Shown here in pieces: positions 16,585-24,514 of a stretch of DNA of 64,000 nt. Each line of letters starts with the position of its first letter. Position 1 is the first letter of the stretch. The DNA comes from Arthrobacter_J sp038199985 (GTDB taxonomy: Bacteria; Actinomycetota; Actinomycetes; Actinomycetales; Micrococcaceae). A model generated the notes under the pieces. That model searched no databases, was not told where the DNA came from, and saw nothing but the letters and a program-made list of their open reading frames with translations. The position numbers were made by a program, and so were the translations under genes. The stretch lies in assembly GCA_038199985.1 (NCBI GenBank), contig JBBPYK010000131.1, forward strand, positions 1 through 64,000. The letters run 5' to 3'.

Positions 16585-17541
16585 TCAGTTGCCGATAGTC
16601 GGCGCGTGGGAAGGTGGTGCGGGGATACGCACGTTTCCGGTAGTGATTCCACCGGTCATGAGCCCGCCGTTGATCGCATCCTCGGAATCGGTCTGGGGGA
16701 TGGGCAGAGATTGCACGTAGCCGCCGGTCATGTTGCGCAGGACTACCGCCACTTCATGGGCAGGGGGCCGAGACTCCGGATCGCGGTCAGTCATTCGGGT
16801 CAAGAGGTCCCGCCATGGAGAACCCAGACTCTCAGGGACCTCGGGATCCCGCAGCAACCTTGCGACAGCGGATTCAACGACCGGTCCCGGAAACGCTTTT
16901 TCACCGGTCAGGCATTCAAGAAGTACCAGCCCAAGGGAGTAGACGTCGGTGCGCGGTTCGACGCCGGTGCCCTGAGCCTGCTCTGGACTCAAGTAGTTGG
17001 CTGTGCCGATCGCGGCGCCGTGAGCCGTCGCCGTTGCTGCATCCACCATGCGGGCAATGCCAAAGTCCGTGAGCTTCGGATAGATCTTTGTGTCTTGGTC
17101 CGTACTGTGCGAGAGCAGGATATTTGCCGGTTTGACATCCCGGTGGATGACACCGTTCTCGTGAATATATGCCAGCGCATCCGCGAGGTCAGCGCCCATC
17201 TGGGCAACCTGAGCCGACGTCAGCGATCGTTCCTGCAGCGAGCGCCGAAGGTCTTTGCCTTCGACTAGTTCCATGACCAGGTAGTTGGAGATTTCGCCAT
17301 CGGGACTTTCCTCCAGGCCGGCGTCGTGCAGTGTGACCAGACACGGGTGATTGAGGGAGGAGAGAATGGACATCTCCGTGTGTTGGCGGCGGTAGCCATC
17401 GTCGTCGCTCGTGGCGGGGCGGAACAGTTTTATGGCTACATCGCGGCCAAGGTTTTGATCCAGAGCCCGGTATACGGATGACGCTCCGCCCGTGCCGACG
17501 AGTTCAGCGGTTCGGTAGCGAGTCCCCAAAAGCATCCCCAC
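16585..17541 (-). CDS. Soluble Hanks-type serine/threonine protein kinase
   Basis: 318 residues covering a full eukaryotic-like kinase domain (about 8-270): glycine loop GTGGASSVY, invariant Lys38 in VAIKLF, catalytic HRDVKPAN with Asp135, DFG with Asp159, and YLSPEQAQG in the activation segment. A short proline-rich tail follows; there is no transmembrane segment or PASTA domain, so it is cytosolic, unlike PknB. The target is unknown. It is transcribed away from the MarR-like gene at 17899 across a 357-bp region with a strong dyad. Confidence 0.92.
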   Translation of the reverse strand: MGMLLGTRYRTAELVGTGGASSVYRALDQNLGRDVAIKLFRPATSDDDGYRRQHTEMSILSSLNHPCLVTLHDAGLEESPDGEISNYLVMELVEGKDLRRSLQERSLTSAQVAQMGADLADALAYIHENGVIHRDVKPANILLSHSTDQDTKIYPKLTDFGIARMVDAATATAHGAAIGTANYLSPEQAQGTGVEPRTDVYSLGLVLLECLTGEKAFPGPVVESAVARLLRDPEVPESLGSPWRDLLTRMTDRDPESRPPAHEVAVVLRNMTGGYVQSLPIPQTDSEDAINGGLMTGGITTGNVRIPAPPSHAPTIGN

Positions 17542-17779
17542 GTGCGATCCTCCTGCTACTGGTGCCAGATAACAAAGCCTGCTGATTACTGGCTGCTCAT
17601 AGAAGACTACGGGATGAGTGACTGTTCTCTAACCCAGAAAGGCACGAATAGCGGTGATCGTGACCATTAAGTAACAATCTCGACAGCAGGGCGACACGTA
17701 GCGTCAAGCCTAAATCAAGAACTTCAGCGAATCTTGAGTAATTTACCACGCCACGCAGGCTTCAAATGCACGTTTAGCC

Positions 17780-17801
17780 GGTAACATTGATCACAGTTAC
17801 C
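17780..17801. promoter_or_regulatory. Strong dyad in the kinase/MarR-like intergenic region
   Basis: The gene-free stretch 17542-17898 holds a 22-bp near-perfect dyad: outer arms GGTAAC (17780-17785) and GTTACC (17796-17801) around a central TGATCA (17788-17793), with only two unmatched pairs. It lies 97 bp before the ATG at 17899 and is a good operator candidate, binding protein unknown. I see nothing else definite in this interval. Confidence 0.5.
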
Positions 17802-17898
17802 CGCCAGTAGCGGGAACCACGGCATCGGGACGGTAGCGGACAGGTTTTCCGCACAGGAGGCCCGAGCGGCCAAAAGACCAACACAGCCGGGGAGAGTA

Positions 17899-18363
17899 AT
17901 GATAGAGACAGATAGAGTCGGGTACTGGGCTTCACGAGTTATAGCCAGTTTCCAGAAGGCCTGCAGAGAAAACCAGGACAGGCTCGGAATCACTGATGAT
18001 CAGGGGCTGGTGCTCTCAGTCCTAGATCAGGAGGGGCCGCTGGAGCACTCTCAGGTCGAGGGAAAGCTCCGCGAATTCTGGCGTCTTGATGTCGTCGAGT
18101 GGGAGACCGCGGTCGGGGAAATGATTGTTCGTGGACTCGTTGATTTTCGTGACGGAAAACTTGCGCTGACAGAGATGGGACGCAACATCAATCGGCAGGA
18201 AGAAGAAGGTATTGATCGAGAACGGGCTAGCCTCTGTGCCGGACTCTCCGAGGATGAATACGTTCTGACGGTCTCACTGCTCAGGAAACTTGCCCATGGC
18301 GCGGAAGAGTACCTGGACCTGAAGGAGTCATCGGCGCCTCTGGACGCTCTCAGGGTGTCCTGA
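17899..18363 (+). CDS. MarR-like winged-helix protein, divergent
   Basis: 154 residues with no clear family match by eye. Predicted helices, followed by LDQEGPLEHSQVEGKLREFW and VGEMIVRGLVDFRDGKLALTEMGR, give the layout of a MarR winged helix: HTH, then a wing with the LTxxG motif. It resembles the clearer MarR gene at 43167 in architecture (VLDDEGPMTQARLAQ), but its recognition helix is less canonical. The start is ATG after GGGGAGAGTA. A nested hairpin with a T run follows the stop. A regulatory role is inferred from fold only. Confidence 0.6.
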   Translation: MIETDRVGYWASRVIASFQKACRENQDRLGITDDQGLVLSVLDQEGPLEHSQVEGKLREFWRLDVVEWETAVGEMIVRGLVDFRDGKLALTEMGRNINRQEEEGIDRERASLCAGLSEDEYVLTVSLLRKLAHGAEEYLDLKESSAPLDALRVS

Positions 18364-18381
18364 ACTCCCGACTACGACGAC

Positions 18382-18462
18382 AGCGGCGGGAGGGTTTCCT
18401 GCGCTGGTTGAGCTACCCGAAAGGCAAGCTCAACCAGCCAGGAACTCGACCGCCGCTTTTTT
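18382..18462 (+). terminator. Nested intrinsic terminator
   Basis: Outer arms AGCGGCGG (18382-18389) and CCGCCGCT (18450-18457), a middle TTCCT/AGGAA pairing, and inner arms CTGGTTGAGCT (18404-18414) and AGCTCAACCAG (18427-18437) form one long interrupted stem, ending in TTTTTT at 18457-18462. It terminates the MarR-like gene; its 3' half lies inside the end of the convergent hydrolase gene. Confidence 0.7.
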
Positions 18463-19221
18463 GAAGGCTCGTGATGACACCGCATTTGCATGCGTGCGAG
18501 CAGGCAACCAAAGAGTCTCGGCATTCCCACTGAGCTTTGCCAGTTCGGGCATGGTTGCGGCCAGCTCGTCGCGGTCACCAGCAACCAACAGCAACGGCAT
18601 GGCCGGAATGCTCTTCTCAGGGACAAACGGCTGACGTTTGATCTCCTCAATGAGGAGCATCAGTGCGTCGACATTGTTGGAGGGCACCAGCTGGGCCATT
18701 CGCAACAACTCGGCCGTCAGCGGATCCCCAATGGGGGTCTCACTGTCCAGCCACGCACGCGCCGCCGGTAGGTCGAACACTGAGAGCGGGTCGCCGCTGC
18801 CCGGTCCTCCGAGGACGATCCGATGGACAAGGTCCGGGCGTGCGCCGCCCAGTTCCCACGCCAGCCGTGAACCAAGTGAGTAACCGATGACGTCGACGCC
18901 GGACGAACTGTCTGCCACATCGAGCGCCGTGACGCCCATGGACAGTAGAACCTGCTGAACGCCCCCAAGAATGGCAGAGGGCGCATAGTTCTCTGCGGCT
19001 GCCGGCACGGGGGACGCCCCGTGGCCGGGCAGATCCACAGTGATGACACGTCGGTCAGCGGCCGTGAGCGCCCCGACCCAGCCGGAGTCCACCCAATTCA
19101 GCTTCGAAGAGGACGCAAAACCGTGAAGGAGCAGTAGCGGCCGTAGCCCGGCTTCCTCCTCTGGTTCGTAGACCTCCGTCGCTAGCCCGATGCCGGGCGA
19201 AGAAGAGATGCTCGTTGCCAC
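18430..19221 (-). CDS. Alpha/beta-fold hydrolase, probable partner of the adjacent 2-oxoacid dehydrogenase
   Basis: 263 residues. LLLHGFASSS gives the oxyanion-hole HG motif, VDLPGHGASP follows strand 4, the nucleophile elbow is GYSLGS (Ser), and a late HANAVSS supplies a likely catalytic His. It is the last gene of an operon encoding E1alpha, E1beta and a lipoyl protein, starting 5 nt after the lipoyl gene from a GTG. In acetoin-dehydrogenase E2 (AcoC) a lipoyl domain is fused to just such a hydrolase domain, so this may be the catalytic half of a split E2; that is inference. Confidence 0.82.
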   Translation of the reverse strand: MATSISSSPGIGLATEVYEPEEEAGLRPLLLLHGFASSSKLNWVDSGWVGALTAADRRVITVDLPGHGASPVPAAAENYAPSAILGGVQQVLLSMGVTALDVADSSSGVDVIGYSLGSRLAWELGGARPDLVHRIVLGGPGSGDPLSVFDLPAARAWLDSETPIGDPLTAELLRMAQLVPSNNVDALMLLIEEIKRQPFVPEKSIPAMPLLLVAGDRDELAATMPELAKLSGNAETLWLPARTHANAVSSRAFKKAAVEFLAG

Positions 19222-19226
19222 AGGGC

Positions 19227-19559
19227 CTAGTCCTCGTCGTCCAGCGCAGCGCTCAAACGAACCCGACGTTTGGGAGCTTTTTCCTCGGGCACCGTTCCGA
19301 CAATACCGGCGGTGTCATCGGGGACCTCAAAAACGATCAGCGGTTCGCCGACATTGATCTTTTCTCCGGCTTCACCATGGATACGCAAGACCTTGCCAGA
19401 CTGCGGCGAGGGCAGCTCGACTGCGGATTTGGTTGTTTCTACCTCGACCAGCGGCTGATTTCGCTCCACCTGGTCTCCGACGGAGACGATCCATTCGAGG
19501 ATGGTTGCTTCGATCAGGCCTTCGCCAAGATCCGGAAGCGGAAAAGAAATTTCAGCCAC
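19227..19559 (-). CDS. Free-standing lipoyl-domain protein (E2 lipoyl subunit)
   Basis: 110 residues forming one biotin/lipoyl-attachment domain (residues 1-80): LPDLGEGLIEATILEW at the start and lipoylation Lys44 in VETTKSAVE. It ends in a short charged tail (EEKAPKRRVRLSAAL) that looks like an E2 linker, but no E3-binding or acyltransferase domain follows. The start is GTG 19559, overlapping the E1beta stop by 8 nt; the longer upstream frame lies inside E1beta. The frame differs from the downstream hydrolase, so the two are separate proteins here. It swings acyl groups between E1 and its acceptor. Confidence 0.88.
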   Translation of the reverse strand: MAEISFPLPDLGEGLIEATILEWIVSVGDQVERNQPLVEVETTKSAVELPSPQSGKVLRIHGEAGEKINVGEPLIVFEVPDDTAGIVGTVPEEKAPKRRVRLSAALDDED

Positions 19560-20643
19560 GACGATACTCCAGTACTCTTTGGATCCCGAACAGGATGCGG
19601 TCGATATTGGGAATGTACTCGTCTTCGAGGTCACCGGAAGGATAGGGAACATCGAAACCGGTAACTCGTTCGACGGGTGCCTTGAGGGTACCAAAACACT
19701 GTTCGCTGATCAGGGCAGCTACCTCTGCGCCCAGACCCGAGGTACGGGGCGCTTCATGAACGACGACGGCGCGGCGAGTCTTCGAAACGGAAGCTGCCAA
19801 TCCTTCGGCGTCAATAGGCTTCAACCAGCGCAGGTCCAGCACTTCGATCTCAATGCCATCCTCGGCGGCAAGCTCGGCAACCTGGAGACAGCGGGCCACC
19901 ATGGCGCCCCACGCGACGAGCGTGAGGTGCTTGCCTGACCGGACAACCTTCGAGCCTTCGACGCTGCCAGCATTCTTGAGGTCGACTTCGCCCTTTTGCC
20001 AGTAGCGGGATTTCGGCTCCATGAAAATCACGGGGTCCGGACGCGTGGCTGAATGCTTGAGGAGATGATAGGCCTCATGCGGGCTCGACGGCGACACAAC
20101 TTTCAGACCCGGTACGTGCGCAAAGAGTGCTTCCAGCGATTCCCCGTGGTGTTCCGGTGCGCGGATACCACCGAAGCTGGGAACACGGAGAGTGATCGGC
20201 ATAGGCATTGTTCCGCGGCTGCGGTAGTTCATGCGGCCGATCTGGCAGACAATCTGATTGATGGCCGGGTAGGCAAAGCCGTCAAACTGAACCTCAGGGA
20301 TGGGATGGAAGCCAGCCATAGCTAAGCCTACGGACATCCCGAGAATGCCGGACTCCGCCAGGGGAGTGTCAAATACCCGGTCCGGACCGAACTTGGTCTG
20401 CAGTCCATCAGTGATCCGGAAAACGCCACCGAGTTTGCCGACATCTTCACCGAAGATCACCGTTTTGGGGTTGTCCTCCAGTGTTTCTGAGAGCGCAAGG
20501 TTGAGCGCGGCCTGCATGGACATGGTGGTGGTCGTGGCGGTTTCCGCAGGGGAAACGTTCTCGCGAGATTGCTGCTGGGCATCCGTTTCTACGGTGTTGT
20601 CCCGGGCTGCTTCGAGGTCGCTGGCTGTAGTGTGCTCAGACAT
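19552..20643 (-). CDS. 2-oxoacid dehydrogenase E1 beta subunit
   Basis: Beta chain of the thiamine-diphosphate E1 component (pyruvate, branched-chain or acetoin type). 363 residues with an extra N-terminal acidic/polar segment of about 40 residues before SMQAALNLALSETLEDNP. The conserved core has FGEDVGKLGGVFRIT, DTPLAESGILGMSVGLAMAG and VEVLDLRWLKPID-like strands. Substrate specificity cannot be settled by eye. It overlaps E1alpha by 8 nt and the lipoyl gene by 8 nt, giving a coupled operon. No E3 gene is present in the window. Confidence 0.93.
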   Translation of the reverse strand: MSEHTTASDLEAARDNTVETDAQQQSRENVSPAETATTTTMSMQAALNLALSETLEDNPKTVIFGEDVGKLGGVFRITDGLQTKFGPDRVFDTPLAESGILGMSVGLAMAGFHPIPEVQFDGFAYPAINQIVCQIGRMNYRSRGTMPMPITLRVPSFGGIRAPEHHGESLEALFAHVPGLKVVSPSSPHEAYHLLKHSATRPDPVIFMEPKSRYWQKGEVDLKNAGSVEGSKVVRSGKHLTLVAWGAMVARCLQVAELAAEDGIEIEVLDLRWLKPIDAEGLAASVSKTRRAVVVHEAPRTSGLGAEVAALISEQCFGTLKAPVERVTGFDVPYPSGDLEDEYIPNIDRILFGIQRVLEYRRG

Positions 20644-21670
20644 GTTCTGATTCCTCTCGCCAGGCTGCGGCCTGTTCCTTGAGTGCTTGAGTGGGTTCCT
20701 GGAAGACGAAGTCGAACATTTCGTTGCCTGGTCGGGGCTCTAGTGCCACAACGCCGTTTCGGATGCTCTCTTCTTCGGCTTTGGCTGCCTCAAGAGATTC
20801 GGCAATGAACGCGTCGTCGATGATTCCGGCGTCGAGCAGGCGCGTACGAAGCCTGGTCACCGGATCCTCGCCGCCATCGGACCGCTCATCGTCGAGGGTG
20901 CGGTAACGTCCGGGATCATCGGATGTCGAGTGTGGGCCGCGACGGTACGTCATGGCTTCGATGACTACTGGTCCGTGGCCAGCGCGGGCATGTTCAACGG
21001 CCTGCCGAGTGGCAAGGACAACGGCTTCGACGTCGTTGCCGTCGATCCGAACCGACTCCATCCCGTAACCAGCGGCGCGGGCCGCAACAGAGCCACCCGC
21101 TACCTGGGACTCGGTGGGTACCGAAATGGCCCAACCATTGTTCTGGGAGAAAAAGACGACCGGAGCCTTCATGACGGCTGCAAAGTTCATGGCTTCGTGG
21201 ACGTCGCCCTGTGAGCTCGCTCCGTCGCCAAAGTACGTGAGGGCAACGCCGCGCTGTTCCAGGGGCAACCCCGAGAGTGTTTGTCCGTGTGCCCAACCAA
21301 CAGCGTGCAGTACTGAACCTGCCACTACCGCTTGGATCGGTGCTAGGTGCGTTTCAGCTGGATTGTAGAGCCCACCGTGCCAGGTGGCTTTGTGCGTGGA
21401 CATGTATTCGACCATGTCGACGTTCATGGCCCGAGCGACGCCCATTTCCCGGTAGGTGGGGAACACGAAGTCGAGGGTTGGGTCGACGGCATAGCCGCTA
21501 CCTACTTGAGCCGCCTCCTGTCCAAACTCGGGTGCGTAACCGGGGATCAGGCCCTGGCGCTGCCAGGCGATGGCGGATGTGTCCAGATGACGAACGGTGA
21601 CGAGGAGGCGGTAGAGCTCCCTCAGCTCATCCTTCGTCAGCTCCTGCTGAGTTGGCGCGTTGAAAACCAT
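20636..21670 (-). CDS. 2-oxoacid dehydrogenase E1 alpha subunit
   Basis: 344 residues. The thiamine-diphosphate motif runs from GDGASSQGD to FFSQNNGWAIS. RRGPHSTSDDPGRYR matches the phosphorylation-loop region of E1alpha chains. With E1beta it forms an alpha2beta2 decarboxylase that passes the acyl group to a lipoyl domain. The YRRGPHSTSDDP sequence resembles branched-chain and actinobacterial pyruvate types, whereas the operon's hydrolase resembles acetoin systems, so the substrate is left open. First gene of a minus-strand operon; the ATG 21670 region faces the secretion cassette. Confidence 0.93.
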   Translation of the reverse strand: MVFNAPTQQELTKDELRELYRLLVTVRHLDTSAIAWQRQGLIPGYAPEFGQEAAQVGSGYAVDPTLDFVFPTYREMGVARAMNVDMVEYMSTHKATWHGGLYNPAETHLAPIQAVVAGSVLHAVGWAHGQTLSGLPLEQRGVALTYFGDGASSQGDVHEAMNFAAVMKAPVVFFSQNNGWAISVPTESQVAGGSVAARAAGYGMESVRIDGNDVEAVVLATRQAVEHARAGHGPVVIEAMTYRRGPHSTSDDPGRYRTLDDERSDGGEDPVTRLRTRLLDAGIIDDAFIAESLEAAKAEEESIRNGVVALEPRPGNEMFDFVFQEPTQALKEQAAAWREESEHV

Positions 21671-21991
21671 GTCCAGCTTTCTGTAGGTGGTGAGTTAATA
21701 CTTCTCCGGACAGTATCTCGTAGTTCCCTGAGTGCGCAATAGTACTAGCGGGCTATCAACAGGCTGCACAATCTAGTAATTGATAGCGGGTGTCGTTTGT
21801 ACAAAATGTTATAAATTTGGATAGATAGCATACTTAGGACGCCAGTGGGGAAATTGTTACACAAGTGTGCAACTATTTTCGTGATACTCCTGTTATTCTT
21901 TCAGCAGAGTTGGGGAACATCTCTAAACGGTACCGCTGACATCAGCGGAGTTTGCATCCACCGTTTTCCATTATTTGAAGGGTCTTTCACC
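21671..21991. promoter_or_regulatory. Divergent intergenic region before E1alpha and the TasA-like gene
   Basis: 320 bp, A/T-richer than its neighbours, carrying both promoters. A near-palindrome of GTT-CACA / TGTG-AAC form at 21856-21873 (7 of 9 base pairs match) is a candidate operator. An open frame starts at 21845 in phase with the TasA-like gene, but its first 49 codons lack secreted-protein logic and a ribosome site precedes the ATG at 21992. Confidence 0.45.
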
Positions 21992-22636
21992 ATGTCGGCT
22001 TCACACTCGCGCCCAAAACGCCGCCGTTTCACTCCCGCAGTTCTGGCTGGTGGCGTTCTTGGCACTGTCCTGTTGTCCCTGTCCATGACAGGAACGCTGT
22101 CCGCGTTCACCGCACAGATAACCAATGACACCAACACCGCGGCGTCCGGGACTCTCATCATGAAGGAAGCAAACGCGGCGGGAGACGTAACCTGCCTGAG
22201 TACCGCCACCGGTTCGGCTGTTTCAACCAACGTGGCAACCTGCACGACCATCAATAAGTTCGGTGGGAGCAAAACCATGCTGCCCGGCACAACAGTGACC
22301 ACGGCCATCACTATTCAGAACGTTGGGACGGCACCAGCCAGCACCTTCACGCTGGCTCCGGGTACGTGCACCCAATCAAACAACGGCGCTCCCAACGGCA
22401 CTGCCACAGATCTGTGCGCGAAGATGAAAATTGTCATCAAGTCCGGTGCGGCCACGGTATTTTCCGGCACCCTCGCTACGCTTGCCGCTACCACGCCCCC
22501 CATCGCCATCACTCCTGCGCCCGCCGCTGGAGTGACTGTTCCATTCACCTTCGACGTCACCCTGGATGCGGCAGCGGGCAACACCTATCAGGGGCTTTCA
22601 GCCTCGTTGCCCTTGACCTGGGCCTTCAGTGCTTAG
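21992..22636 (+). CDS. Small secreted TasA/camelysin-like protein with SipW-type signal
   Basis: 214 residues. A basic N-terminus (SRPKRRR) precedes one hydrophobic helix (residues 14-37) and then SAFTAQITNDTNTAASG, the cleavage-region pattern of SipW-dependent proteins such as TasA. The mature part is a Thr/Ala/Gly-rich beta domain with four Cys (residues about 67, 79, 128 and 142) that could pair. ATG 21992 is preferred because GAAGGG stands 9 nt before it. It directly precedes its probable signal peptidase. A role as matrix or fibre subunit is inferred from the family. Confidence 0.75.
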   Translation: MSASHSRPKRRRFTPAVLAGGVLGTVLLSLSMTGTLSAFTAQITNDTNTAASGTLIMKEANAAGDVTCLSTATGSAVSTNVATCTTINKFGGSKTMLPGTTVTTAITIQNVGTAPASTFTLAPGTCTQSNNGAPNGTATDLCAKMKIVIKSGAATVFSGTLATLAATTPPIAITPAPAAGVTVPFTFDVTLDAAAGNTYQGLSASLPLTWAFSA

Positions 22637-22671
22637 GAAGTCCTGAGTTCGGCAACCACAGGTAAGTGATC

Positions 22672-23637
22672 ATGGGCAATCTTGAGCGTCGGATGGCGCT
22701 GGAGCCGTTAATGGCCGGTTCCAGCAACGTCGTCGTGGCGGGGCCCGAGACGATCACAGGGCGACGAAGAGGCAAGTCCTCGCGGCCCACCGCGAAAGTG
22801 CTGCTGCCCGCATTCCTGGCAGTTGCCGTCGGACTCCTTCTCTTGGTAGCAGCGTTAGGCTACCTCGGCGGGATGAGGTGGTTCATCATCAGCACCCCGT
22901 CGATGGGTGAGGCCGCGCCGGTGGGAACGCTCGTTGTCACGGCGCCCGTTGACCTGACGGAACTGCAGGTCGGGGACATTGTGACCTTTCACCCTCCGAC
23001 AGCACCGAGTCAGGTTTATACGCATCGGGTCGACTCCCTGACAAGGGGTGAAGGCCTGCTTACCCGGGGTGACCTCAATGGTGCCGCCGACCCTTGGATA
23101 GTCCACGGAGACGATGTTGTGGGCGAAGCCGTGAGCGTACTTCCCGGAGCTGGTTGGCTGATTCGCGCTCTACCCATGGTGCTGATTGGTTCCTGTGTCC
23201 TGTGGTTCCTGACCCGGCTGGTCTCGGATCCTGGCAAACGGGTAGCGTGGCGTGTTCTCGGGCTGTCTCTGGTTGTGTCGATCCCGGCGATGGTGCTCAG
23301 TCCGTTTGTTGCCATGAGCGTCCTGACCACGCGCATGCAGCCGGATGGTCTAGAGGTTTCCGCTGTTTCCACGGGCATGCTGCCCATCTCGGTGGAGGCG
23401 AACGGTGGATCTAGTACACAGCTGGTCAGCGGCGAAATGGGCACCGTCTCAGTTTCGTCAGTGACGGAGAGCGGCGAGTACCATCTGGCGTCATCGCTGG
23501 ATTTGGGCCCGGCTGGTTGGGTTGTGCTGGCCCTGGTCTGCGGGCTCCCTCTGATGTGGTGTCTAGTGGTCGGTCTTCCGCCTGCCGCTGAGAAAGATAC
23601 CGATACCCACGGTGCTACCGAAGGGAGAATGGCATGA
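22672..23637 (+). CDS. SipW-type (S26B) signal peptidase I with C-terminal membrane extension
   Basis: 321 residues from ATG 22672 (a GTG at 22666 is also possible). After a TM helix (about 43-65), FIISTPSMG holds catalytic Ser77 and VYTHRV holds His118, the Ser-His dyad of ER/SipW-type peptidases; LLTRGDLNGAADPW is the next conserved box. SipW proteins are about 190 residues; here roughly 140 more follow, with TM helices near 160-180, 190-215 and 283-305 enclosing a Ser/Thr/Val-rich extracytoplasmic segment. It overlaps the LamG gene by 4 nt and lies 35 bp after the TasA-like gene, so it presumably matures both products. Confidence 0.85.
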   Translation: MGNLERRMALEPLMAGSSNVVVAGPETITGRRRGKSSRPTAKVLLPAFLAVAVGLLLLVAALGYLGGMRWFIISTPSMGEAAPVGTLVVTAPVDLTELQVGDIVTFHPPTAPSQVYTHRVDSLTRGEGLLTRGDLNGAADPWIVHGDDVVGEAVSVLPGAGWLIRALPMVLIGSCVLWFLTRLVSDPGKRVAWRVLGLSLVVSIPAMVLSPFVAMSVLTTRMQPDGLEVSAVSTGMLPISVEANGGSSTQLVSGEMGTVSVSSVTESGEYHLASSLDLGPAGWVVLALVCGLPLMWCLVVGLPPAAEKDTDTHGATEGRMA

Positions 23638-24512
23638 GCATCACTATCAGCCCGAAACGGAACCGTGCGCTGAGCATGTTCACCCTCGCGGCAATACTGG
23701 TGCTGTGCTTGACTGCGCAGCTAATGCCGTCGAGCTCAGCGGGGTTTACTGCAAAGGTGACAAATACGGCGAACTCTGCCGCCAGCAATCCATACTTCAC
23801 GTGCAATGCGGCTGTCTTGGCCAACAAACCCTATCTGTACTACAAATTTGACGACGACGGGAGCCCTGTTATCGACAGTTCAGGGAATGGGCGTAACGGA
23901 CAGGTCGCCACGAATAGCACTGGGAGGATAGAGGCGGTCCCCAACGATGGCTCCTGCTCGCGTGAACGGGCAGGGAAGTTCCTCAGGCTCTTTGATCCCG
24001 GTCCCAACACGCAGAACTATGGGCTGATCACGTCGCCGGGAGTCACCCCGCCAAATACGTTCACCATCGAGATCTGGTTCAAGACCACCACAACCAGGGG
24101 CGGTAGGATATTTGGTCTGAGTCGTTCACTCACGGGCGTGTCGTATGTCGACCGCCACATCTACATGGATAACCAGGGGCGCGTGTACTTTGGCGTCTAT
24201 CCCGGTTCCTACAAGTGGATCTTCAGTAACGCCAGTTTCAATGATGGCACCTGGCATATGGCAACGGCCACGTTGTCCAGCGCAGGCATGTGCTTTTACG
24301 TTGACGCCGTGCGGATGACCTGCGTTCCAGAAGTCACGCAGGCAGATAACAGTTTTAGGACCGGCTACTGGCGCGTTGGCCGGGATTCAGTAACGGACTG
24401 GGGCGGAGCTCCGACCAGTGACCACTTCGGCGGCGATGTTGATGAAGCTGCCGTCTACTTATCGGCGCTGACTCCTGAGCAGATCAGCGCACACTACATC
24501 GCCGGCCGCTGA
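23634..24512 (+). CDS. Secreted LamG/concanavalin-like protein with SipW-type signal
   Basis: 292 residues. Signal helix at about 12-34, then SAGFTAKVTNTANSAAS, strikingly like the cleavage region of the TasA-like protein two genes upstream. The mature protein is one LamG-type jelly roll (about residues 55-285): YYKFDDDGSPVIDSSGNGRNG at the start, FTIEIWFKT in the middle and DEAAVYLSALTPEQISAHY at the end are standard for this fold. Such domains bind glycans or act as adhesion modules; the ligand is unknown. The start overlaps the peptidase stop (ATGA). The 3' end is 2 bp from the convergent permease. Confidence 0.83.
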   Translation: MSITISPKRNRALSMFTLAAILVLCLTAQLMPSSSAGFTAKVTNTANSAASNPYFTCNAAVLANKPYLYYKFDDDGSPVIDSSGNGRNGQVATNSTGRIEAVPNDGSCSRERAGKFLRLFDPGPNTQNYGLITSPGVTPPNTFTIEIWFKTTTTRGGRIFGLSRSLTGVSYVDRHIYMDNQGRVYFGVYPGSYKWIFSNASFNDGTWHMATATLSSAGMCFYVDAVRMTCVPEVTQADNSFRTGYWRVGRDSVTDWGGAPTSDHFGGDVDEAAVYLSALTPEQISAHYIAGR

Positions 24513-24514
24513 CC

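Noticed and set aside
19222..19226. Possible frameshift joining the lipoyl and hydrolase genes into one AcoC-like protein
   Set aside because: Each has its own start/stop and the spacing resembles ordinary coupled genes; no homopolymer was seen at the junction. Kept as two genes but listed as a finding.
21845..21991. 49-codon extension of the TasA-like protein
   Set aside because: Would put a second hydrophobic stretch in front of a normal signal; GAAGGG and ATG 21992 give a better start.
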